36,989 nt of DNA from Bacillota bacterium (GCA_009786175.1 WQTQ01000226.1:1-36989), one strand, 5' to 3'; numbered from the stretch's first letter, positions 17,084 through 24,716 are shown. The notes: generated by a model not told the origin, from the sequence alone. Made by a program: numbers and translations.

Positions 17084-18031
17084 TTACTTCCCCTCACTAA
17101 GGTATCTTCCCATAAGCTCTAAATGGTGCATAATTGATAATTTTTTTACACTTCCAAGCCCCGGATAAGTTTGATTGTTATAGTGTTCTAAAAGCGTTTG
17201 TAATCCCAAAGTAGGGGGAAAAGGGTTGGCTTGATACCAAATGTTCAACTTTGTAACTGCTTCATAAAATTTTTTAGCAGGGTTGGAAATATCGTCATTC
17301 GAATCAGAAACAAAGTGCTTTATTCTAAGACTTCTATCCTCCGCAAAAAATACAATGTGAATAGCAACAGCATATGGTGCAAAACCGGACTCTACATACT
17401 CCATGCCCACAACAGAATAATCCGAAAAACCTTTCAATCCATCTTCTGCAAAATACAGATGGTCTTCAGAAAAAAACTTATCATCTTCTTGATAGTCAGA
17501 ATTTCTGCTCTGCTTTTCAAACTTGTCATCCAAAATAACACGATTACGCTTAATTCTGCGACGAAAAGCAGATTCATCGGGAATAAGGGAATATCGTGGA
17601 CTAACAGCGGCAAATTCATTTTCATAAATATCAATAAAATCACGGTTAGTTGTGATTACCAGCAAATCTTTTTTTTCAATGCCGGATTTGCTCCAATGCT
17701 CTAAAAGTGATACAGCATTTTTCTGCATTATTATGGACTTTACAACCGTTTCATTGTTGTAAAGCTGATGAAATTCTTCTTTATTTGACCCCTCTTTAGA
17801 ATCCTCTTCCGCATCCCTCAGTTCTTCCATAAATGACCCAACAGCAGGATTTCTGATTACGGCTAATAAATGTCCCGTACGAATATACTCTGCAATCGTC
17901 TTAATTAGTGAAGGAGATAGTCTAACAGGCTCAACAATAGGCACAACATAATCCCCCAGCAGATTATTTGCTGCTAACTCGCGTAAGGCCAATAGCTCAT
18001 ATTGTCTGCCCCGTAAATATGGAAAATACAT
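17084..18031 (-). CDS. sce7725 family (beta-type) protein
   Basis: 315 residues starting MYFPYLRGRQYELLALRELA, the characteristic opening of the sce7725 family, and related in layout to phage-T4-type Beta proteins. Other recognisable segments are VVPIVEPVRL and VLDDKF. No catalytic motif was recognised. GGGGGT sits before the ATG and overlaps the sce7726 stop (TAG). The gap to sce7726 is 4 nt and to the RES gene 1 nt, so the three are translated together. Confidence 0.75.
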   Translation of the reverse strand: MYFPYLRGRQYELLALRELAANNLLGDYVVPIVEPVRLSPSLIKTIAEYIRTGHLLAVIRNPAVGSFMEELRDAEEDSKEGSNKEEFHQLYNNETVVKSIIMQKNAVSLLEHWSKSGIEKKDLLVITTNRDFIDIYENEFAAVSPRYSLIPDESAFRRRIKRNRVILDDKFEKQSRNSDYQEDDKFFSEDHLYFAEDGLKGFSDYSVVGMEYVESGFAPYAVAIHIVFFAEDRSLRIKHFVSDSNDDISNPAKKFYEAVTKLNIWYQANPFPPTLGLQTLLEHYNNQTYPGLGSVKKLSIMHHLELMGRYLSEGK

Positions 18032-18035
18032 ACAT

Positions 18036-18893
18036 CTACCCCCTATATTTTTCGTTTAGAAAATAATTTAGTCCGTCATAATCTTTTGATGTTGGAGCAG
18101 AAAAATACATTAGTGATTTCAGCTCATATGGAATCTCTTGAAACCTACTAGGCATAATCTTATTTCGTTTTTTAAGTTCTTTTAGCGTTGCAGAATAAGC
18201 CTTTAAAATTGGAATTTTCTCAAACCAGGCAAGACACTCATCATAATAGAATACTTGAGATGCCGTCGGCAAAGAGCCAAAGTGTTTTTTGATTATATTT
18301 TCATATTCATTTTTATGGAGAACTTTGAAAATCACACGATGCTCTAAGTAGGAATTGTTTTTGACCGCCTGTTTTTTCAAAGTTGAACTTATAGTGTTGC
18401 GGTTTGTAAGCACACATATACCAACCGGAGTATCCCGCAGTATATTAGTCAATCTTTGATAATTCCCCTCTGATGTTACAACGCAGACATGATTAAAGGC
18501 TTTGAAGTAATCATTCAACTGTGTTTCAAGTCTATCAAAGCTGTCAAGTTCGGTCTTTATTTCATAAACGACAGCTTTTCCATTTATTAAAATGAAATCT
18601 GCTTTTGATTTACCAATGGGGATTTGTGTCAAAGCAGCAGTATTTATATTATGCCGCTTGAGCAATAGCTTGTTGAGTAACGTATTAAGATAGAAATATT
18701 CATTCCTATATGACTTTGACATAAAACTGTATATTTCGCTGATTAGCTCACCGTTGTTTTTAGCTATGCAGTCTTCTACATATTGTTGTACGACTGCTCC
18801 ATATATGGTATTTGTACTATAGTTAATTAGGTCTTGAAAAACATTTTGAGTAAAGAGTTTGTTCAAAACTAAATTATTAGCAGCAATTGTCAT
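18036..18893 (-). CDS. sce7726 family protein, PD-(D/E)XK nuclease-like
   Basis: 285 residues. The segment SKADFILINGKAVVYEIKTELDS has the D-x(n)-(E)-x-K arrangement of PD-(D/E)XK nucleases, here Asp in ADF and YEIK. It precedes a long helical C-terminal part. sce7726 proteins are usually paired with sce7725 proteins, as here. GAGGGAG lies 5 nt before the ATG. The composition is visibly more AT-rich than the housekeeping genes on the left, as for the next two genes, consistent with acquisition. A nuclease function is inferred from the motif. Confidence 0.75.
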   Translation of the reverse strand: MTIAANNLVLNKLFTQNVFQDLINYSTNTIYGAVVQQYVEDCIAKNNGELISEIYSFMSKSYRNEYFYLNTLLNKLLLKRHNINTAALTQIPIGKSKADFILINGKAVVYEIKTELDSFDRLETQLNDYFKAFNHVCVVTSEGNYQRLTNILRDTPVGICVLTNRNTISSTLKKQAVKNNSYLEHRVIFKVLHKNEYENIIKKHFGSLPTASQVFYYDECLAWFEKIPILKAYSATLKELKKRNKIMPSRFQEIPYELKSLMYFSAPTSKDYDGLNYFLNEKYRG

Positions 18894-18991
18894 CTAAACT
18901 CCCTCTCTTCTCTGCATACATACTTCATTTTTATTGTACCATAAACACTACTAAAGCGGAACATTTTTTGATTATGATCGGGCAGCATCCA

Positions 18992-19013
18992 TACCCCCTG
19001 ATATCAGGGGGTA
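18992..19013. repeat. Complete 22-bp palindrome of the CCCCCTGATATCAGGGGG family
   Basis: A perfect palindrome with TA and TA flanking CCCCCTGATATCAGGGGG, centred on GATATC. It lies in the divergent region between sce7726 and the recombinase operon. The same arms form the rlmD terminator (505-546) and occur as halves at 7409-7422 and 36880-36894; a degenerate copy is at 15880-15894. Confidence 0.85.
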
Positions 19014-19047
19014 ATTGCCGCTTTCCCCGGTAAAGGAGCTTGAGAAA

Positions 19048-19242
19048 ATGCCAGAAGACATGACGCAAAACCTGCCAACTACATATTACGAGAAGCAAAT
19101 TGACAAAACTCTGTACCGTGTCACAAACATTTACAAGGGTGAAATCGACTTTGATAAAGCCGCAGAGGAGCTGCTCACGCAAAAAATATCCGACTTGCTA
19201 AACTCAAAGGGCCTGGGCAATGGCACGGCAAAAGGAATATAA
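19048..19242 (+). CDS. TnpW-like small protein preceding the recombinase
   Basis: 64 residues, ATG at 19048 with AAAGGAG 9 nt upstream. The core TTYYEKQIDKTLYRVTNIYK followed by EELLTQKISDLLN resembles the TnpW-type proteins encoded next to large serine recombinases in Clostridia. It overlaps the recombinase start by 23 bp, so expression is coupled. The role is unknown; such proteins may be accessory to recombination, for example as a directionality factor, but that is inference. Confidence 0.65.
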   Translation: MPEDMTQNLPTTYYEKQIDKTLYRVTNIYKGEIDFDKAAEELLTQKISDLLNSKGLGNGTAKGI

Positions 19243-20815
19243 AGTTGGCATATACGTAAGGCTAAGCAAGGAGGACAGCCGCGGGGAAGAAAGCGTGTCT
19301 ATAGAAAACCAAAAGATGATGCTGACAAAATACGTAAGGGATAACGGCTGGACGCTAACGGAAATTTACCAAGATGACGGCTTTAGCGGCACCAACCAGA
19401 ACCGGCCCGCTTTCCGACGAATGATTGCCCACATTAAGTCCGGCCATATTAATACAATACTGATAAAAGACCTTTCCCGCCTTGGCAGGAACTACCTGGA
19501 AGTGGGCAGCCTGACAGAAATATTCCTGCCGGAACATGGCTGCGAGTTAATTTCCCTTAGCGAAAAACTGGACGACATGATGGTGTTCCGCAACTGGTTT
19601 AACGAGCAGCACAGCAAGACAACCAGCCAAAAGGTAAAGGCCGGAAAGCGTGCCTTTGCACAAAGCGGCAAATATGTAGGCGCGTATGCCCCATACGGCT
19701 ATATAAAAGAACCCCGTAACCGCCACAAGTTAATTATTGATGAAAATACCGCCCCTATTGTAACGAAAATTTTTCAAATGCGGGCAAAGGGCATGGGGTT
19801 TAGGGCAATTGCAGAAAAGCTGAATAACGACGGCATAATCCCGCCGCGGGAGTACTACTACCAAAACAAAAATGCCAAAAACCCTGTAAAAACCCGCCGG
19901 GTTTGGGGGGAAACAACGGTAAAAGGTATCCTAAAAAATGAAGCTTACATAGGCAATCTTGTATACGGCAAACAGGGTTCGTTATCCTACAAAAATCAAA
20001 AGTTAGTAAAAAAAAGCCAACACGAATGGATTAAGGCAGAAAACACCCACGAGCCTATTATTCCGCAAGAATTATGGGATAAGGCGCAAGCATTTACCCA
20101 CAACAAGCACCGCCCAAGGCGGCGAAGTGACGGGGAAATAAGCATTTTTGCGGGGCTGCTTTACTGTGCCTGCTGCGGCTATAAACTGCGAAGTAACACG
20201 GAACGCCGAACCCGCAAAGACGGCAGCGAATACAAGCGGATTTCCTACATGTGCAGCACCTATGCCAATAACGGCAAAAAGGCCTGCACCGTTCATGGCA
20301 TAGGCGAAAAGCCGCTTATAAAGCTGGTTACAAGCCATATGAAAAACCATTGGCCTACCAGTTTCAACCGGGAAACGATAATTAACGCGGCCCTGGCCGC
20401 AGCTAAAGCAGATGCGCTTTCCTGCCATGGAGTTTATACAAGTGAAATGGAAGCCCATAAAAAGCACGTTGATAAGCTGGATTTATTAATCGAAAATTTA
20501 TACCATGACAAGGTATCCGGGCTGGTACCTGACACATTTTTTAAGCGGCAGGTTCAAAAATACGAAAGGGAACGGACAGAACGGGAGCAGTCAATCCGGA
20601 CATTGGAAGAACGCATTACCAATAGCGCACCCATTCCCATAAACACCGCCGGGTTGGAAGCCTTGATAAACCAAGGAGTATCCGGCCTTTGTATAAAGGC
20701 CCTGCTCCCCCTTGTGGAAAAAATTATCGTACACGAAGCACAGTACATAACAGGGCAGCGCATATGCGACATTCAAATTATGTATAAATTCGGTACCTTC
20801 CTTGGCGATACATAA
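19220..20815 (+). CDS. Large serine recombinase of the intervening element
   Basis: 531 residues. Resolvase-type catalytic domain with nucleophile S16 (YVRLSKED) and LSRLGRN (85-91). Recombinase domain (PF07508-like) with the HEAYIGNL-type segment seen as NEAYIGNLVYGK (240-251). Zinc ribbon with C316/C318/C319, C345 and C356. A coiled coil follows (about 415-470), then a C-terminal tail. This is the full architecture of TnpX/phiC31-type integrases, which cut attP and attB at a 2-bp core. Start ATG 19220 has AAGGG upstream and overlaps the TnpW-like gene. The stop TAA (20813-20815) is 2 nt from the predicted GT core, so the gene sits exactly at the element end, in the opposite direction to the split host gene. 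Confidence 0.95.
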   Translation: MARQKEYKVGIYVRLSKEDSRGEESVSIENQKMMLTKYVRDNGWTLTEIYQDDGFSGTNQNRPAFRRMIAHIKSGHINTILIKDLSRLGRNYLEVGSLTEIFLPEHGCELISLSEKLDDMMVFRNWFNEQHSKTTSQKVKAGKRAFAQSGKYVGAYAPYGYIKEPRNRHKLIIDENTAPIVTKIFQMRAKGMGFRAIAEKLNNDGIIPPREYYYQNKNAKNPVKTRRVWGETTVKGILKNEAYIGNLVYGKQGSLSYKNQKLVKKSQHEWIKAENTHEPIIPQELWDKAQAFTHNKHRPRRRSDGEISIFAGLLYCACCGYKLRSNTERRTRKDGSEYKRISYMCSTYANNGKKACTVHGIGEKPLIKLVTSHMKNHWPTSFNRETIINAALAAAKADALSCHGVYTSEMEAHKKHVDKLDLLIENLYHDKVSGLVPDTFFKRQVQKYERERTEREQSIRTLEERITNSAPIPINTAGLEALINQGVSGLCIKALLPLVEKIIVHEAQYITGQRICDIQIMYKFGTFLGDT

Positions 20816-21428
20816 CTGTAAAAATGCGATTTAACGTAAACGAAATAATACAGTAAATGTTCGCTTCCAAAGAAGCCGGGGGCCAAGTGGAATATATTTC
20901 GTGGCTGGCAGAGTTTTTTATATAGTATTTGAAGGGTACCCGTACATTCCGGGCATTTGGGTTGTCGGGACGGCCCAGGTGAACGGTAATAAACTCTGGA
21001 ATAACTACCTCGCTAAGCACACGGGATGCTTCTGCGGGGCGTTCCATTGCCCGCTGCCCGCCGGAAACCAGGTTGTGCGGCGGGGTGTACATTTCAATGA
21101 CATTACCTTCTTCCAGGCTTGGCATCATGTCCATGTAAAGTATGCTGGTTTCCGTATCCAAAATTTCTACCCCATGCATTATCACCGTAGAAAAACCTTT
21201 GGCTTCGGCTTTTACGTCACATACCGAGTAAGGGACGCCCATGTATTCCGGGTCTGTCGTTAGTTCCACATTCGGTGCCTCCAGTGCCACAGTTTCTGCA
21301 ACACCGCTTTCATCGGTTACCATTTCGTACAAAATGTTGTCGCCATTAAAAACGGTTATCCGTGCGTTTGGTACCGGCAGCGCGCCATTGGCAGTAGTTG
21401 TTATAACTTTCAAAAAACCTGTTCCCAT
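20778..21428 (-). CDS. SleC-like spore cortex-lytic protein, 5' part of a split gene (catalytic N-terminus)
   Basis: This frame gives 216 residues from the ATG at 21428 (AAAGGAGG 6 nt upstream; the ATG at 21434 is too close). Residues 1-203 are host protein. After Thr at the junction it reads about 12 element-encoded residues (VMYRQGRYRIYT) and stops at 20778. The first 95 residues form the beta-sandwich opening typical of SleC (MGTGFLKVITTTANGALPVP). They are followed by VVIPEFITVHLGRP and the SpoIID-like start VPFKYYIKNSASHEIYSTWP, whose Glu (about 177) corresponds to the SpoIID catalytic Glu. The domain breaks off about 27 residues later. Its continuation lies at 6442-4286, 14.4 kb away on the same strand. 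Alone it should be inactive for lack of the rest of the SpoIID domain and all peptidoglycan-binding modules. Confidence 0.85.
   Translation of the reverse strand: MGTGFLKVITTTANGALPVPNARITVFNGDNILYEMVTDESGVAETVALEAPNVELTTDPEYMGVPYSVCDVKAEAKGFSTVIMHGVEILDTETSILYMDMMPSLEEGNVIEMYTPPHNLVSGGQRAMERPAEASRVLSEVVIPEFITVHLGRPDNPNARNVRVPFKYYIKNSASHEIYSTWPPASLEANIYCIISFTLNRIFTVMYRQGRYRIYT
20802..20837. other. Right attachment junction (att site) of the element
   Basis: CGATAC (20806-20811) and GTA (20818-20820) correspond to 6429-6434 and 6441-6443. Left of the GT core is element sequence, including the recombinase stop; right of it is the SleC-like gene (minus strand, TTAAATCGCATTTTTAC). Confidence 0.7.
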
Positions 21429-21463
21429 TGACATCCTCCTTTAAATGGGCTTCCTCATATAAC

Positions 21464-21498
21464 CAAACAAAAAAGAACAAACCCCAGTAGGTTCGTTC
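21464..21498 (-). terminator. Intrinsic terminator of the surface-polysaccharide operon
   Basis: On the minus strand GAACGAACC (21498-21490) pairs with GGTTTGTTC (21483-21475), one G-U pair, 6-nt loop, then TTTTTTGTTT. It lies 30 nt after the DUF4364 stop. Confidence 0.85.
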
Positions 21499-21500
21499 CT

Positions 21501-21528
21501 TATAATATGCGTGAATGTATAAACAGGT
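21501..21528 (-). promoter_or_regulatory. Sigma-K-like promoter of the split SleC-like gene
   Basis: On the minus strand ACC (21528-21526), 16-bp spacer, CATATTATA (21509-21501) fits the sigma-K pattern AC-N16-CATAnnnTA. The predicted start, near 21494, falls inside the 5' arm of the terminator, so transcripts from here would not form the full terminator stem. Sigma-K drives late mother-cell genes, the expected timing for sleC. Confidence 0.5.
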
Positions 21529-22076
21529 TACGGTGTGGTGGTTACCGCGTCTATAATCCGCTGGTACAACCCGCTGGCATTGCTGCGCCAGTTGCCCTGT
21601 ATCAGCTTCGCCTGTTCCCGGGTGTCAACAGACACAGATAATTCCAAAATGGCGCGCTTATCTTCGTAAATGCCGCATTTTACTTGAAAGTCGTTACTTT
21701 CCACATTGGGGAAGTATGTTGCAGTAACTTCATAATCCCGCTTTACTTTGCCGCGGTTTTCTATTACGTACTGGTTAATTAACACCCGCATTGGCCGCGG
21801 GATGTGGTTAACAAAGTAGTCCAGGCATTTTAGCCCCTCGTTTGTAACCGCGTAGCGGGTGGTGTTGGCGTCCTGGGCGTTTTCCTGGGTGGCTTCCAGC
21901 AGGCCTTGCTCCAACATTACAGACAGGGTTTGTTCCAATGTGAAGTAATCCATGAAATCTTTCGACATTACAAAATCTGTAATTTGTGCCCTGGACATAG
22001 ATATTTCCATCCGGTTTATAAAGTATAAAATCAACAATTTATTTTCTACGTCTTTGTATTCCAGCGAAACAGACAC
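21528..22076 (-). CDS. DUF4364 family protein
   Basis: 182 residues with the N-terminal winged-helix-like layout of DUF4364 (VENKLLILYFINRMEISMSR, ITDFVM, YFTLEQTLSVMLEQGLLE). A C-terminal beta-rich part follows (YEVTATYFPNVESNDFQVKC). The family is common in Clostridia next to diverse operons and may be a DNA-binding regulator, but is uncharacterised. The start is the GTG at 22076, with AAGGAG 8 nt upstream and 3 nt after the ABC gene stop. It is the last gene of the ten-gene operon, and its stop overlaps the -35 of the SleC-like promoter. Confidence 0.8.
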   Translation of the reverse strand: MSVSLEYKDVENKLLILYFINRMEISMSRAQITDFVMSKDFMDYFTLEQTLSVMLEQGLLEATQENAQDANTTRYAVTNEGLKCLDYFVNHIPRPMRVLINQYVIENRGKVKRDYEVTATYFPNVESNDFQVKCGIYEDKRAILELSVSVDTREQAKLIQGNWRSNASGLYQRIIDAVTTTP

Positions 22077-22079
22077 TGT

Positions 22080-22976
22080 TTACACTCCTTCCGGTGCGCT
22101 TAGTATAACCCGATTCTCGTCATCCATGTGTATTTGCACACGGTTGCCGTCAAGGCCCATTTTATCTAAAAATTCACGGGGTATTTGAATGCGGCCCGCA
22201 CGGTCAAATACAGCAAGTTCTACGGCTTCCCTTGTAAAGCCTTCTATCCCCGCAAGTTTGTCGGAATAACTCATTACAAACTCGCTGGAAGTCTTGCCGT
22301 CACGTATGGCGACAACACGTTCTACTTTCTTAGAGATTTCTCTGTCATGGGTAACAATTACAACTGTGGTGCCAAGCTCCCGGTTAACTGTGCGGAACAT
22401 GTCCATAATAACATTGGAAGTCTTTGTGTCTACGCTGCCCGTAGGTTCGTCTGCAAGCAGCACCGACGGATAGTTTGCCAGTGACAAAGCGATGGCCACA
22501 CGCTGCTGCTCACCGCCGGAAAGCTGGCTTAGCCTGTGCTTTGCCCGCTTGCCGATACCCGTAAGCTCTAAAAGTTCTAAGGCGCGATGTTTTTTGTTTT
22601 TTATGGGCTTAACATTGTTAAATTGCATCGGCATCATTACATTTTCCAAAGCCGTAAGGTACGGAATAAGGTTACGGGCGTTATTTTGCCATACAAAACC
22701 AACGGTAGCGGTTTTATAGTCTACCAAGTCCCTTTCCCTCATTTTGAAAAGGTCTTTGCCGTCTACAATAAGTTTACCGGCAGAAGGTTTATCCAAGCCG
22801 CCAATCATATTTAGCAATGTAGATTTACCACTGCCGCTGTTACCGATAATGGCCATAACCTCGCCGCGCTCAATAAGTAAGTCCAAGCCTTGAAGTGCCA
22901 TGACTTCGATATCTTTTGTCTTATATATTTTTACTAAATTTTCTGCCATAATTACGTACTTATCTTGGTCCGTCAT
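22080..22976 (-). CDS. ABC transporter ATP-binding protein (MacB/LolD-like) with AbrB-like C-terminus
   Basis: 298 residues: Walker A GNSGSGKST, Q-loop region VWQNN, signature LSGGEQQR, Walker B VLLADEPTGS, switch VTHD. The core is of the MacB/LolD/FtsE type. About 60 residues after the ATPase resemble a SpoVT/AbrB DNA-binding motif (AVFDRAGRIQIPREFLDKMG). That addition is unusual in an ATPase and could mediate dimerisation or regulation. No permease is encoded nearby. The next gene upstream is a second, related ATPase. Operon position is between that ATPase and DUF4364. Confidence 0.85.
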   Translation of the reverse strand: MTDQDKYVIMAENLVKIYKTKDIEVMALQGLDLLIERGEVMAIIGNSGSGKSTLLNMIGGLDKPSAGKLIVDGKDLFKMRERDLVDYKTATVGFVWQNNARNLIPYLTALENVMMPMQFNNVKPIKNKKHRALELLELTGIGKRAKHRLSQLSGGEQQRVAIALSLANYPSVLLADEPTGSVDTKTSNVIMDMFRTVNRELGTTVVIVTHDREISKKVERVVAIRDGKTSSEFVMSYSDKLAGIEGFTREAVELAVFDRAGRIQIPREFLDKMGLDGNRVQIHMDDENRVILSAPEGV

Positions 22977-23007
22977 TTATATACCCCAATCTGCAAATGT
23001 TTAAGTT

Positions 23008-23691
23008 TCAACTTACGTTTATGATTTCTCCGTCCTCAAGCTCGTAAACTTTGTCGGCAACCTCCATAAGCCCGGGGTCATGTGTAGTCATTACAATAGT
23101 CGCGCCTTCAAACTCTATCAGGTCTTTAAATATTTTCACTACCTGCAGGCCTGTATTTGTGTCAAGTTCTGCCGTTGGTTCGTCTGCAAATATGACTTTT
23201 GGCTTGTGTGCAATTGCGCGGGCAATAGCGACACGCTGCTGTTCACCACCGGAAAGTTCCGGCGGCAAGTGTGTCATACGCCCGCCAAGGCCAACCCTTT
23301 CCAAGCAGTTTTCCACACGCTTACGGCGGTCCTTTGCAGGGTATCCGTTAATACGCAATATAAATTCCACATTCTCGTAAGCAGTCATCATAGAAACAAG
23401 AGCTACAGACTGGAATACAAAACCCATCTCGCTTTTGCGTACCTGGTCACGTTTGCGCTCGCTTATTTTTGTTAAAGATTTGCCGTCAAACATAATCTCT
23501 CCGCTGGTAGGGTAGTCCAACGCGCCAAGAATATTCATTAAAGTAGTTTTTCCACTGCCGGAACGGCCTTTTAAAACAGTCAGTTTATTTTCCGCAACTG
23601 TCAAATCTATGCCCTTTAATGCCCAAAAGGTGCTGCCGCCTGTGGGGAAACCACGCTTAATATCTTTACCGGATAGGATAATATTGCTCAT
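23008..23691 (-). CDS. ABC transporter ATP-binding protein (MacB/LolD-like)
   Basis: 227 residues: Walker A GRSGSGKTT, Q-loop VFQSVAL, signature LSGGEQQR, Walker B VIFADEPTAEL, switch TTHD. This is the standard size and motif set of MacB/LolD-type ATPases that drive FtsX-like permeases. It forms a pair with the ATPase at 22080-22976. No permease is visible in the window, so the partner must be encoded elsewhere or the pair acts with another membrane protein of the operon. Confidence 0.9.
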   Translation of the reverse strand: MSNIILSGKDIKRGFPTGGSTFWALKGIDLTVAENKLTVLKGRSGSGKTTLMNILGALDYPTSGEIMFDGKSLTKISERKRDQVRKSEMGFVFQSVALVSMMTAYENVEFILRINGYPAKDRRKRVENCLERVGLGGRMTHLPPELSGGEQQRVAIARAIAHKPKVIFADEPTAELDTNTGLQVVKIFKDLIEFEGATIVMTTHDPGLMEVADKVYELEDGEIINVS

Positions 23692-23726
23692 TAAATTTGC
23701 CCCTTACATGTTTTAATTAAAATACA

Positions 23727-24224
23727 TCAATCAGCTTGCCGCACGGAATATATTTGCCCGCGGGGTATAAACACCCTGTTTGAGATAAGCGCGATTTCAC
23801 CGCCGGGCGCAAGATGGTCCAGCCCATTTATAAAATATCCGCGCCCGTATACAACGCTGCCGGTCGCTTCCAGTGTAATTAGTATCCTGTAGCGGCCTTC
23901 CGATACGGCAAGTACTGCCGTGCCGTCCGAACGGTGAAGGTAGTCCATTGCCGGCTCTATATGAATATCCACAACCGTACCTATGGCAGTACGCTCGTGC
24001 TGGCGGTAAAAAACATCCCCAATACTAACGGATTCGGTTATGAAGTGTCTAAGCCCATCCCCTTGCACGGTAACAAGGATTGGTGTATCCGGGCGAAGAA
24101 TCTGCCCTATACGGTCCGACGTTTGGCGGTACACAAAACCGGCTACCAACACCAATATTGCAACTACCAAAACAATGTCTACAATACTAACGCGTCCTTT
24201 TATTCTTCCGCTGTTATCAATCAT
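23727..24224 (-). CDS. DUF4330 family membrane-anchored protein
   Basis: 165 residues. A short cytoplasmic start (GRIKGRVSIVDIVLVVAILV) carries one N-terminal membrane helix; the rest is an extracytoplasmic beta-rich domain with YGRGYFINGLDHLAPGGEI. This is the DUF4330 layout. Twelve nt separate it from a second DUF4330 gene. Position between glycosyltransferases and two ABC ATPases suggests a role in surface-polymer assembly or export; this is inference. Confidence 0.75.
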   Translation of the reverse strand: MIDNSGRIKGRVSIVDIVLVVAILVLVAGFVYRQTSDRIGQILRPDTPILVTVQGDGLRHFITESVSIGDVFYRQHERTAIGTVVDIHIEPAMDYLHRSDGTAVLAVSEGRYRILITLEATGSVVYGRGYFINGLDHLAPGGEIALISNRVFIPRGQIYSVRQAD

Positions 24225-24236
24225 TTTTGCACCACC

Positions 24237-24716
24237 TTAGTCTAAGAACTCTAGCCGTGTAATGTATCCGCGCCCTGCAAAATCCCGGGAGCGCACGTAC
24301 ACGTCACGGTTAACTGCTACACGGAAATCGTTTACTTCCGTTTGAAAGTCGCTTACATTAGCCCATGCTTCTATTACGATATAGGTAAATTCGCGTCCTT
24401 CAACGGGAGTGCGGCGTATAGTATTATTGGCTTCGTCCGGGACATCTTGCAAAAACGGCAAGCCATAAGCTTCTACAACGTAACCGATTGCAATATCCCT
24501 TGCACTTTCAAACACCAACGGCCCCGGCACTATTTGCCTGTAAAAACCTGTTGGGTGTTCGCGCAGTTCAACGGTAAAGCGGATTAGCGTACCGCCTTCA
24601 GCTATAGCCTGCTGTGGGGCGGCAAACAAATAAGCCCCGTAAATCAAACCTGCGCATGCAATTATCAGCAATACGTCAAATATGTTAAAAATTTTGAATA
24701 TTCGCAGTTTACGCAT
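24237..24716 (-). CDS. DUF4330-like membrane-anchored protein
   Basis: 159 residues, one N-terminal membrane helix (IFDVLLIIACAGLIYGAYLF) and an extracytoplasmic domain. It resembles its downstream neighbour in order and length (IRFTVELRE, IGYVVEAYG, VYVRSRDFAGRGYITRLEF), so the two are likely paralogues. The ATG abuts the stop of the glycosyltransferase gene (TAAATG), with GGAGCTGA upstream inside that gene. Function unknown. Confidence 0.7.
   Translation of the reverse strand: MRKLRIFKIFNIFDVLLIIACAGLIYGAYLFAAPQQAIAEGGTLIRFTVELREHPTGFYRQIVPGPLVFESARDIAIGYVVEAYGLPFLQDVPDEANNTIRRTPVEGREFTYIVIEAWANVSDFQTEVNDFRVAVNRDVYVRSRDFAGRGYITRLEFLD

Larger units (their letters stand above)
6443..20819. 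mobile_element. Recombinase-bearing intervening element inserted in a SleC-like gene
   Basis: 14,377 bp between the duplicated GT cores at 6441-6442 and 20818-20819. The limits are set by the two halves of one host gene on the same strand and by a large serine recombinase whose stop codon lies 2 nt inside the right end. Joined ends give ACATAACTGTAGCTATGT, an imperfect palindrome around GT. Genes inside face both ways and include defence-like and metabolic cargo. No conjugation, phage structural or replication genes are visible, so it is not a prophage or ICE. It may be mobilised by the recombinase alone, or be a skin-like developmental element. Confidence 0.85.

Noticed and set aside
18894..19047. 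Sigma-E or sigma-K promoter for the recombinase operon
   Set aside because: CATACATA near 18916 resembles a sigma-E -10, but no -35 lies at the required spacing; not convincing.
6429..20811. Crossover within the longer identity CGATAC
   Set aside because: It keeps the frame but gives Thr-Val-Met-Tyr-Arg instead of the SleC-typical Thr-Glu-Trp-Tyr-Arg and no symmetric attP; kept only as an alternative.
6443..20819. Element interpreted as a prophage or integrative conjugative element
   Set aside because: No structural, packaging, relaxase, type IV coupling or replication genes are present.
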